DNA of 7,874 bases from JBDTMC01 sp039934475 (GCA_039934475.1 JBDTMC010000370.1:1-7874); one strand, 5' to 3'; positions 1 to 6,523 are shown, counted from the first letter of the stretch. The notes: generated by a model from the sequence alone, not told the origin. Translations and numbers: made by a program.

Positions 1-2
1 AG

Positions 3-320
3 CTCGCCGGCGCGCTCGCCTCTCACTACGTGGATGCGTACCGCGCGACGCCGGCCGGCGATGAGGCGAAGGCGTTGGCAACGCAGGCGCGAATCGCCCT
101 CAAGGCCGCCGCCGATCGAGCGCTGAAGCTCGGTAGCCCGCGCCAGGCCGTGACGTTCCTTGCTCGCGCGCTGGAGGTCGAGGCGGACGACCCGGAGCGC
201 GCCGCGGTGCTGGAGCGGACGATCCGGTCCGCCATCGACGCCGCGCTGTACGAGCCGGCCCTTGATCTCGTACCGGAGCTCCGAACGATCCGCGAGCGGA
301 TTGGTGATCGGTCCGGCCGA
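3..320 (+). CDS. TPR-region C-terminal fragment of an AAA-ATPase/adenylate-cyclase-type regulator (partial at both ends)
   Basis: The plus frame from base 3 reads LAGALASHYVDAYRAT, then a run of alanine/leucine-rich helices (IALKAAADRALKLGSPRQ, TFLARALEVEADDPERAAVL, LVPELRTIRERIGDR). These are TPR-like helical hairpins. Family knowledge: this wording is characteristic of the helical region behind the AAA ATPase module of large adenylate/guanylate cyclase or LuxR/BTAD-type regulators, where it acts as a protein-interaction scaffold. The 5' end is outside the window, so no catalytic or ATPase domain is visible. The frame stays open to base 530, but family resemblance and codon style end near base 318. 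Local GC is about 77% at 181-240 and about 48% at 421-480, so the real gene breaks around 315-330. The residues after GDRSG are read-through into unrelated DNA. Assignment as a TPR repeat protein is fairly secure; the exact parent family is inferred. Confidence 0.6.
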
Positions 321-1520
321 ATAACCTCGAGCGCACCCTTGGTGCCACGCACTCGGCATGCCTACCAGAGAGCTACCCAATTCGCCTGCGAAGGCGGAGA
401 CAGAATAGTCGCAGCCATAAACTTGGTACCGACCCGTAGCAATATTGATCATGGAGTGGTCAAAGACGGTGTTAACTGGGGCGCTCGCGGGAGTCAGCGC
501 CTGGTCGATATTTGGTCGCGTACCCTTTAACGGCATTGAGAGAAACGCCGGAGGTGGCGTGACGACCGCGCCAGTGGCGGCAATCGAGGTAAAAGTAGTC
601 GTATTGTCACCCGATTTCCATGGCACGGAGCCAGTCGCGACTGCGAGTTGGAACTGCCCGGCAGGCGCGGGTATCGGGAACGTCTCCATAAGGTTCCCGT
701 CGGCGTAGAAGTTGACTAGTGTTCCCTGGACCTGAATTCGAATCGGTACAAGACGATTCATATACGGGGTTCCGGCGTACTTCCATTGGGTGGAGTATTG
801 ACCCGCGGCGAAGTTCAAGTAGTCGGTGTCATCGGTGTCTAAGTTCACCATCGCAACGGCTCCGGTAGTATCCGGAACCGTCATGAGCCAGACACTTGTC
901 CGGCCTTTTCCTTGGTGATTGAACGTGAAGGTGACGTCAATGTCTCCCTGAAAGGTGAGGTTGCTGGCCAGAGTCGTATTGCTACCGGGGGGGTATGGCG
1001 CGGACCGGCTCGCCCACATTGTGAGAGATCCCGGCGTGTACGTCACCGAAGTGTCGCCATACTGGGCATCCACATACCAGTTGTTGGTGAAGTCCGGGGA
1101 ATTATTGAAACTCTCTGAGAACGCGGTCGGCTGGGCGACGCCGAGAAACTGTAACGTCGTTGAGGCGCTTTGACCGGCGGCAACTGTGATGCTGCAACCC
1201 GAGGACGCCGGTGCGGCCGGGATGCAAGGGCTGATGCCGGCAAAGGTACTCCCGACGGGACCACCTCCGGCATAGGTGACAACGTAGGTACCTGGCGGCA
1301 AGTTATTCATGATCAAGGGCAGAGTCTGCCCTTTGATCGTTCCTTGGGGGCCATTCAGAGTGATGGCGATGGGAGAGCCCGCGGCTGTTTGCCAGGGTGA
1401 CCCATTGAGCACACCCTGCACCGTGATAGAGCTCGTTTGAGCGCCGGCCGCGCCGGTCAAGCTGATGGCCAAAACGCTGGAAAGTACGGCGCGTAGGCAG
1501 ACACACATTGTTTTCGTCAT
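321..1520 (-). CDS. Secreted multidomain protein: signal peptide, Ig-like domain, concanavalin-like jelly roll; C-terminus truncated at a junction
   Basis: The minus strand reads from ATG at 1520 without a stop to the left edge of the window; about 400 codons are credible. A GAGGAA Shine-Dalgarno (1525-1530) sits 4 nt before the ATG. Residues 1-27 are a signal peptide (hydrophobic VLSSVLAISLTG, cleavage after AGA), so export is expected. Residues 30-127 form a small Ig-like/prealbumin-type beta domain (GVLNGSPWQ, LPPGTYVVTYAGGG) typical of acidobacterial exported proteins. Residues ~130-318 look like a concanavalin/LamG-type jelly roll (FSESFNN, VNFYADGNLMETF, LAVATGS) and may bind carbohydrate. 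After a PPP linker, residues ~327-400 (NTVFDHSM, YGCDYSVSAFAGELGS) weakly recall the lead-in to M23-type peptidases, but no catalytic motif survives. Beyond ~321 the frame is antisense to the GC-rich TPR gene, so the true C-terminus is missing. It is transcribed divergently from the HTH regulator at 1644, a possible controller. The molecular function is unknown. Confidence 0.75.
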
Positions 1521-1537
1521 TAGGTTCCTCACAATCC

Positions 1538-1556
1538 GGGGGATAATCGTGCCCCC
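1538..1556. repeat. GGGGG/CCCCC inverted repeat in the leader of the secreted-protein gene
   Basis: GGGGG at 1538-1542 and CCCCC at 1552-1556 flank a 9-nt loop (ATAATCGTG). It lies 18 bases upstream of the minus-strand ATG at 1520, just outside the Shine-Dalgarno. In mRNA it could form a short GC hairpin near the ribosome site, or it could be part of an operator. The stem is only 5 bp, so chance is a real alternative. Confidence 0.25.
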
Positions 1557-1594
1557 TCAGCGAAAATCTTATTCAATTCGGCGGAAATGATGAC

Positions 1595-1611
1595 GCGCAA
1601 ACATGCGCAAA
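1595..1611. promoter_or_regulatory. 10-bp-spaced direct repeat GCGCAAA in the divergent promoter region (candidate operator)
   Basis: GCGCAAA occurs at 1595-1601 and again at 1605-1611, exactly one helical turn apart, 33-49 bases before the GTG of the HTH regulator and inside the only intergenic space it shares with the divergent secreted-protein gene. Helically phased half-sites are what a DNA-binding protein recognising one face of the helix would use. I found no convincing -35/-10 pair on either strand, so the role as operator is inference. Confidence 0.25.
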
Positions 1612-1643
1612 AGTAGGTAAACTCGCGTAGGGAGTAAGCAATC

Positions 1644-2969
1644 GTGAACCAATGCCGTCAAACCCAAGTAAATGCGAACGGCGAATTGAGCACGTGGACG
1701 GAAATCGCGGATTATCTTGGTGTAAGCATACGCAAAGCTCAGGATTATGAACGGCATGAAGGAATGCCAGTTCACCGGCTGGGGGGAAAAAAGCCGCGAG
1801 TGTGGGCCTACAGGGCGGAAATAGAAGAATGGAAGAAGACAAAGAGCTACACGAAGAACGGCACTGCTCCTGTTGCGCCACGTAGAGGTACGGCTCGATG
1901 GGCAGTTGAAGGTATTCTGCCGGGACTAACGGCGAGGCGGTTGTTGTATACGGCCGTCTTTAGCTCGGTGGTACTGGCGGGTCTTCTATTACCCAGGTTG
2001 GTCGAAAGAGTCACCCCAACTCATTTTCAGGTCCGAGGAAACACCCTGATCGCGCTGGATGCAAACGACCGTGAGTTGTGGCGCCACAACTTCACTCAAA
2101 GTTTGTCAGACGACCCTATTCGAGACCGGGAGAATTTCCGCGACTTTTGGTGCAGCGGGGGGGCTGATGACCGCAGGGGCGTCTGCATCGTTCGAATAAT
2201 GCCTATCTCGGCAGGAAACATTGGTAGCTGGCTGACCTGCTTCCGCCACGACGGAACGCGACTCTGGCAGTTTACGCCAGGGCGAGATGTGACTGATGAA
2301 GGCGGGTCCCATATGCGGCCACCGTACGGACTAACCAATTTGCGAGTGCTCAACCGCTCGAACGGCGACGTCCGAATCGTTGCCTTGAGTTCGCACTACC
2401 TGAATCAGCCTTGTCAAGTAGCCATTCTCAATCTAGAGGGTGCCGTGGTGGCTGAATATTGGCATCCTGGTCACCTGCGGTTTATCGACGAACTTGACGT
2501 TGATGGTGATGGCCGGAATGAGGTCCTGATTGGTGGGGTCAACAATGGAGACCACCAAGCCACTCTCATTGCGCTGGACCCTTGGACCGCTGCGGGGGTT
2601 TCGACACCACTGAAGATGAAGGACCACAGATTTCGGCTCTTGGGAATGACTGAAGCCAAGGAGAAGGCAGTGGTTTTGTTTCCACGCAGTTGCGCCAGCG
2701 CTGGCCAGCCATATACTCGCGTAATCACGGTCAGGGTTATGCCGCAGCGGGTATTGGTGAATGTCGCGGAAGGTACTAATGAGACCGCTAGTGCGGTTGT
2801 AGTTTATGAGTTCGACCATCGGCTAAATCCGGTAAACGCGGAGGCAGGCGGGACGGAATACAAGGCTGCCCACGATGAATTGCAGGCGAAGGGAAAGCTC
2901 AACCACCCCTACGCCCATCAGGAATTTGCGGATCTCAGAAGCCAAGTGGAAGTGCGGCGCTCTTGGTAG
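1644..2969 (+). CDS. Membrane-anchored one-component regulator: excisionase/MerR-like HTH, one TM helix, FG-GAP-like extracytoplasmic domain
   Basis: This is an intact 441-residue protein starting with GTG; AGGGAG (1629-1634) lies 9 nt upstream and supports the start. Residues ~16-65 are a winged HTH of the excisionase/MerR class (TWTEIADYLGVSIRKAQDYE, then MPVHRLGG and VWAYRAEIEEW), a form common in acidobacteria. A basic stretch (residues 66-99) leads into a single membrane helix at ~100-118 (LYTAVFSSVVLAGLLL). The remaining ~320 residues should lie outside the cytoplasm. They contain beta-propeller-like phrases (NTLIALDANDRELWRHNF, TRLWQF) and a calcium-binding FG-GAP/VCBS loop DVDGDGRNEVLIG at 285-297. 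The build is that of a CadC/ToxR-style one-component sensor, with the DNA-binding domain inside and the sensor outside, but with unrelated domains. It is divergent from the secreted protein at 321-1520, which suggests it may regulate that gene. The ligand is unknown. No frame lesions are seen. Confidence 0.8.
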   Translation: MNQCRQTQVNANGELSTWTEIADYLGVSIRKAQDYERHEGMPVHRLGGKKPRVWAYRAEIEEWKKTKSYTKNGTAPVAPRRGTARWAVEGILPGLTARRLLYTAVFSSVVLAGLLLPRLVERVTPTHFQVRGNTLIALDANDRELWRHNFTQSLSDDPIRDRENFRDFWCSGGADDRRGVCIVRIMPISAGNIGSWLTCFRHDGTRLWQFTPGRDVTDEGGSHMRPPYGLTNLRVLNRSNGDVRIVALSSHYLNQPCQVAILNLEGAVVAEYWHPGHLRFIDELDVDGDGRNEVLIGGVNNGDHQATLIALDPWTAAGVSTPLKMKDHRFRLLGMTEAKEKAVVLFPRSCASAGQPYTRVITVRVMPQRVLVNVAEGTNETASAVVVYEFDHRLNPVNAEAGGTEYKAAHDELQAKGKLNHPYAHQEFADLRSQVEVRRSW

Positions 2970-3065
2970 TTAGACAAGTATTCGTCCTGCTTGCCGACTA
3001 CGAAACTGAGGAGATGGCAAAATGGTACTCTGAGCAGACAGTTACGGTGTAGTTGGATTTTTAAA

Positions 3066-3099
3066 GGGCGGTCTGGGCTGAGAACGGCTTGGACCGCCC
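3066..3099. repeat. Strong hairpin (8-bp perfect outer stem) between the HTH gene and the nurA-like pseudogene
   Basis: GGGCGGTC (3066-3073) is the exact inverse of GACCGCCC (3092-3099). Allowing G-U pairs in plus-strand RNA, pairing continues inward to a 15-bp stem (3066-3080 with 3085-3099) closed by the tetraloop AGAA. It lies 97 bases after the HTH gene stop. On the plus strand no T-run follows it, so it is not a classical terminator. On the minus strand it is followed by TTTAAAAA, which is also weak. It could act as a transcript 3' end, an attenuator or a protein site. The hairpin is directly visible; the role is not. Confidence 0.45.
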
Positions 3100-3103
3100 A
3101 AGC

Positions 3104-3110
3104 AGAAGGA
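3104..3110 (+). promoter_or_regulatory. Shine-Dalgarno deciding the nurA-like start
   Basis: AGAAGGA sits 5 nt before TTG at 3116 and is the only good ribosome site near the first recognisable residues (ARLLLDPCSPDYAAPIQ). It favours 3116 over the TTG at 3089, which lies inside the hairpin. Confidence 0.45.
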
Positions 3111-3115
3111 CACGC

Positions 3116-4056
3116 TTGGCTAGACTGCTGCTCGATCCGTGCTCGCCAGACTACGCCGCTCCAATCCAAACCGACGGTGCCGAAGCCCAGGCATCCGGCG
3201 AAGGCGATCCAAAGGTCGAAGTTTCAGATTGGCAGCCGATTAGCCCATCGCCAGGATGTCGCCGCGCGTCGCTTGTACTTCGTGGATGGCGTTCGCCGGG
3301 TTGATGCCCGTGTCCTTTCACAGGAAAATGATGGATGCTTGATCCATGGTCTGTTCGCCAGCGCCGCGGCCGGCTCGGTGGTGTCCGATGACTGCGTCGC
3401 CGCGTACGGCAATATCGAAGTGCGCCGCTATTTGATACTCACTGCCGGTAAGTGCAAATCGGAAAGTATCACCGCGGGCGGTCCAGCGAAAGTATTCTAG
3501 GGTACGTCCAATTCGGGAAACACGCCCGACGAATTAGTGAACACACTGCAGAACCTCATGCGAACGCGGGAAGCCGAATTGGCGGAGAGTCTGTTGGACG
3601 ACGGTTCGTGTCTTCGCCGACGGGTCGCTGAACTACTTTTCCGCACCCACCGGTGCCTTGGTGGGATTGATCAAACGCATTTTTTGCCGTACCTCGACGC
3701 CGCGCATTTTGGACTTGTTGGACAGCTTGCCACCGGTGAACGCACACCTTTGTTTTCGATTCGCGACGGCAAGTACGACCGGTATGCCCGGTTTCAAAAG
3801 GCTGGCAACCCCGCGCCCGATGGAGCATAGCCTGGCAGGCATCGTACGTTTGGAAGTCCGGGCGGCGCTTGGTGTCGTGCGGGCAATCGAACTGGCAAAC
3901 CTTGCGGCCGTGCAGCTTTCGCGGTTTGCTCGCCGGGCGCCGCAGAATTTGGTGCCCGTCGGCGCTCTCGAAGAGCAACTCAGGCACCGCTTAGGCGATG
4001 CCCTCACAATTAGAAGAGCTATCGAGAGGCAGATCTGGGAAGGGGTGACTCTTTGA
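3116..4056 (+). pseudogene. nurA: NurA-like DNA-end-processing nuclease, broken by multiple frameshifts and a stop
   Basis: Stitching frames gives a NurA-type protein of about 310 residues. Pieces: 3116-~3274 (ARLLLDPCSPDYAAPIQ); ~3276-3608 (RLYFVDGVRRVDARVL, then TPDELVNTLQNLMRTREAEL); 3610-~3684 (VFADGSLNYFSAPTGALVGL); ~3687-~3785 (YLDAAHFGLVGQLATGERT, IRDGKYDRY); 3793-4056 (RLATPRPMEHSLAGIVRLEV, RLGDALTIRRAIE). FVDG and FADGS match the acidic beta-strand motifs of NurA's RNase H-like fold, a 5'-3' exo/endonuclease that works with HerA in DNA break resection. Lesions: frameshifts near 3275, 3608, 3680-3685 (a T6 run) and ~3786-3793, and an in-frame TAG at 3498-3500 (nonsense, or a pair of indels). 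No single reading makes the protein. Its TGA overlaps the start of the herA-like gene by 2 bases, the expected translational coupling. Family call is by motif and neighbour; the closest subgroup is uncertain. Confidence 0.62.
4037..4045 (+). promoter_or_regulatory. Shine-Dalgarno for the herA-like gene inside the nurA-like 3' end
   Basis: The purine run GGGAAGGGG ends 7 nt before TTG at 4053. The start TTG and the upstream stop TGA overlap as TTGA, an arrangement typical of translational coupling. It supports a TTG start for the ATPase. Confidence 0.5.
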
Positions 4057-5586
4057 AAGAAATTGGAAGGGTCCTGGGAACAGCCGATGCTCAGCCGCTC
4101 GATTACTGGATCGCTGTTCCCGCGGACAAACTGGTCCAACTCGACGATGTGGTCGCCGTGGAGCGAGGGTTGCCCGATGGCGCCAAAGTGGCGATCTACG
4201 GCGTGGTGGACGCGTTGATTGCCCGGCATGAAGGAGCGACGTTGGAAAGCGATGTCTTCCTCGCAAAGGAAGGTATCCTGCCTCTCAATACGGCGGTGAA
4301 GGCGCACGTCATGGTGACGCGCGTAGAGTCGGAGATCTTCGTGCCGCCGCTGCCGGGAGACCCAGTCTGCAAGGCGGTGGGTGCTCAACGCGATCAGGCG
4401 CTGTTCTTTGATTCGATGAAGAAACGATTTGCCCTCGGCCTCTCGCGTGATCGCGAAATCGTCTATGGTAACTTCGAATTTCTGGATGGCAGCCGTGGCG
4501 CGCACGTCAACATTTCCGGAGTTTCGGGAGTGGCAACGAAGACTTCGGATGCGTCGTATCTTCTTTACGGAAAGGGTTGCTAGGGCCGGAGCCCAATTGC
4601 GGATTGAAGCCGGGCGTTCAGTCACTATACGAGAAGCTTGAATTGCCCGTTCAGCCCTTCGAGAGTGTTTCCTTTTACGCCCCGGTCCGGCGCGAGCAGG
4701 AAAAGATTATTCCAGACACAGTGACCCGTTCAGAAGGAGTGGTAGCTTACTGTTGGACAATCGAAGAATTTTGCCGTGAACGGTATTTGCGATTCCTGTT
4801 TGCCGATGCCGACGACCAGACAAGCCACTTGAGTGCGGTGATCGACCGCGTGGAGAGTCATCTCCTGCGCGCCAAAGTTGCGGCGTTGGAAGATTTCGAC
4901 GCGTTGAAAGACTTCATCGAAGATCAGTTGGAGCAATGGGCGGGCAGTGCGGCGGCAGGCACGAAGATGAGTTTTCTACGCCGCCTTGAAGCCGCCGGGG
5001 CCCGGGTGGGGCATCTGATTCGCGGCAAAGTCGAAGATGCGGAGAGGCATAAGATCGATTGGAAGAAAAAGCAAGTCACGGTGGTGGATATACACAACCT
5101 GCATGACAGGGCGAAGCGGTTTGTGATCGGGGTGATGTTGAAGCGGATGTTCGAGGACAAGGAGAAATCGGGATCGTCTCGGCCCTTGATCTTCGTGGTT
5201 TTGGACGAGCTCAATAAGTACGCGCCGCGCGAGGGATGGAGCCCGATCAAAGATGTGATCCTCGACATGGCGGAACGGGGACGCAGTTTGGGAGTGATCC
5301 TGATCGGCGCACAGCAGACCGCCAGCCAGATTGAGCGGCGCGTGGTGGCGAATTGCTCCTTCCGGGGGTGGGGCGTCTGGACACTGCGGAAGCGCAACAT
5401 GGCGAGTATGGCTTCCTGCCGGCCGTGACGCGGACTCGGGCAAGCATCCTGAAACCCGGTACCATGATCGTTTCACAACCAGAGATTCCGATTCCGCTTC
5501 TGGTGCAATTCCGGTTTCCAGCGTGGGCGACAAGGCCTTCAGAAGCGGCGGCGAGTACGGCGGAAGATCCCTTCGCAGGTTTTTGA
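4053..5586 (+). pseudogene. herA: HerA-like DUF87 DNA-translocase ATPase, broken by a frameshift/deletion at the P-loop and a second frameshift
   Basis: HerA is a hexameric ring ATPase that pumps DNA and drives NurA nuclease. Piece 1 (4053-4583, 176 residues) carries a HAS-barrel-like start (IGRVLGTADAQPLDYWIAV), the YGVVDALIARHEGATLESD segment and a P-loop region GVSGVATKTS at residues 156-165, where the first Gly of GKT is not canonical. Piece 2 (from 4577, another frame) resumes at SLYEKLELPVQPFESVSFYA. It has the Walker B strand LIFVVLDELNKYAP (DE at 5204-5209), RGRSLGVILIGAQQTASQ and IERRVVANCSFR. Piece 3 (from ~5365, third frame) gives VGRLDTAEAQHGEYGFLPAV to the TGA at 5584-5586. The join near 4560-4615 lacks the strand after the P-loop helix (about 20 or more residues, judged from the family), so there is probably a deletion plus a frameshift. 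The second shift is in the G-rich run near 5360-5370. It sits between nurA-like and sbcD-like genes, as in archaeal repair operons. Activity is very unlikely. Confidence 0.68.
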
Positions 5587-5606
5587 ACAATTCAGGAATG
5601 GTGTCC

Positions 5607-6236
5607 ATAGATAAGATTCCTTCACACTGCTGACTGGCATGTCGGCAAAACACTGTTCGGGCAGCGCCGGCTTGATGAACAAGAGCAAGTGATCGCGGAG
5701 ATCATCGACATCGCGTGGCGCGAAGCAGTGGACTGCGTTTTGCTGGCGGGCGATGTCTTCGACACATTTGTGCCAACCGGAGACGCTGAGCGCGTGTTGT
5801 GCGATGCCCTGGCGCCGTTTGCGGGACTGGGTATCGAGGTGGTTTTAGTTGGTGGCAATCACGACCATCCACTTAGCCTCGCGGCCCTCCGCAAACTTGG
5901 CGATCCACTGAAGATCTTTATTCGCCCAGATCCGGCGCGTCCTGCCGACGGCGGTGTGATTGAGATGGTGAAGGGAAATGAGGCGGCCCGCATTGCGGTG
6001 TTGCCGTGGGTGCCGGAGTTCAAAATTGTCGATATCTGCCGGATGATTAAGCCGGAGGATACCTGGTACGAGGCCTATTCCGAAAACGTGGCGGCTGGGT
6101 GTTGGCACTTGGCTTCGGGGTTCACGGAGACGACCGTCAATATCCTTGCGGCGCACCTGTTCGCCTTCGGGGCGGAGACCAGCGGCAGTGAACGTGCCAT
6201 TCATGTGGCGCAGCCATTCGCGACAAAACCCGGACA
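5607..6236 (+). pseudogene. sbcD: SbcD/Mre11-like DNA nuclease fragment, start lost and C-terminal half missing
   Basis: Frame 5611-6236 reads IRFLHTADWHVGKTLFGQRR, the classic N-terminus of Mre11/SbcD calcineurin-like nucleases, which trim DNA ends as partners of SbcC/Rad50. Metal-binding motifs in order: DWH (5632-5640), GDVFD (5749-5763), GGNHDH (5851-5868), and the later histidine in AAHLFAFG (6154-6156). The distal GHxH motif and the rest of the nuclease and capping domains are absent, because resemblance stops after PFATKPGQMP at ~6236. Only about 210 of the usual ~400 residues remain. No start codon fits the frame: TAG at 5608-5610 precedes it. Removing A5609 would restore ATG-ATA-AGA-TTC (M-I-R-F), with AGGA at 5594-5597 about 9 nt upstream, so a 1-base insertion is the simplest explanation. 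The ATG at 5598 in another frame gives only a short dead-end peptide. It begins 20 bases after the herA-like stop, so it was co-transcribed. No sbcC/rad50 follows. Confidence 0.75.
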
Positions 6237-6248
6237 GATGCCTAAACT

Positions 6249-6335
6249 ATGGCAATGGCCTATATTGCCGTGGAGCACCCCGATGGCACGCACGGCATCG
6301 GCAGCGCCTTTCATGTGGGCGAAGGTGTCGCATTC
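6249..6335 (+). pseudogene. N-terminal scrap of a probable trypsin-like serine protease
   Basis: ATG at 6249 opens with MAMAYIAVEHPDG and then THGIGSAFHVGEGV. Family knowledge: 'GSAFHVGEGVFVTARHVV' is how trypsin-like/S1 domains in many bacterial proteins begin, with the catalytic His in the ARHV part. Here the resemblance stops right after GEGV at ~6335, before the catalytic His, and the frame continues into proline/serine-rich read-through to 6626. This is a fragment of under 30 residues with no catalytic residue. The family call rests on a short match, so it is tentative. It has no clear Shine-Dalgarno and directly follows the truncated sbcD-like sequence. Confidence 0.4.
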
Positions 6336-6337
6336 TT

Positions 6338-6478
6338 CTCACTGGGCTCGCTCCGGGTGTTTGGCAAATCTGGCGCAACGGCTGGCTCGATGAGCCCGAC
6401 GCCGCCATCGCCAAAACAGCATTTTCATATTATTGGGAGGCCGCCGCCGGAGACTACTTCCTGCGCCGCCTCGGCTAA
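6338..6478 (+). pseudogene. C-terminal scrap of an unrecognised protein
   Basis: In a frame different from the protease scrap, 6338-6478 reads LLTGLAPGVWQIWRNGWLDE, then PDAAIAKTAFSYYWEAAAGD and YFLRRLG, ending at TAA 6476-6478. It looks like genuine coding sequence: tryptophan/tyrosine-rich amphipathic helices, sensible codons and a natural-looking end. It has no start of its own, and upstream in this frame is nonsense. It may be the far end of the same gene whose N-terminus is at 6249, joined by an internal deletion, or of a different gene. I do not recognise the family. Confidence 0.4.
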
Positions 6479-6523
6479 TAGCTGCCCGTCGGGCAGGGCT
6501 AATAGGTGCCCGTCGGGCAGAGC
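6476..6523. repeat. 24-bp tandem duplication with internal palindrome at the convergent gene ends
   Basis: Copy 1 is 6476-6499 and copy 2 is 6500-6523. They are immediately adjacent and differ at only two positions (C/G at repeat position 7, G/A at position 22). Each holds a hairpin: CTGCCCGTCGGGCAG (6482-6496) in copy 1 and the shorter TGCCC/GGGCA stem (6507-6519) in copy 2. Copy 1 contains the TAA of the plus-strand scrap. The minus-strand phosphatase stop (6499-6501) lies at the copy junction, so the last phosphatase codons are inside copy 2. The paired hairpins could serve as a bidirectional transcript end, though no T-run follows. Confidence 0.7.

Noticed and set aside
1561..1643. Sigma70 promoters in the divergent intergenic region
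   Set aside because: Candidate hexamers such as TAAACT (1618-1623) have no partner at proper spacing, so no promoter is annotated.
3066..3099. Intrinsic terminator of the HTH gene
   Set aside because: The hairpin is strong, but the plus strand continues AGCAGAAGG with no T-tract.
2991..3270. Continuous plus-strand reading from 2991 as one protein with 3276-3500
   Set aside because: The first ~90 residues are arginine/cysteine-rich nonsense. The recognisable N-terminus (ARLLLDPCSPDYAAPIQ) lies in another frame, so only the part after ~3276 is real in this frame.
3600..3800. Programmed ribosomal frameshifting to explain the nurA-like frame changes
   Set aside because: Several shifts occur within 200 bases along with an in-frame stop, and neighbouring genes are also broken. 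No conventional slippery site with structure is evident beyond a T6 run.
3633..4625. Long minus-strand open frame of 330 codons
   Set aside because: It is antisense to the nurA-like and herA-like genes, rich in Arg/Ser/Cys with no recognisable domain. The plus-strand pieces match known families.
4976..5653. Minus-strand open frame of 225 codons
   Set aside because: Shadow of the ATPase Walker B half and the start of the sbcD-like gene; composition is not protein-like.
6476..6523. CRISPR-like repeat
   Set aside because: Only two abutting units with no spacers; it is a tandem duplication.
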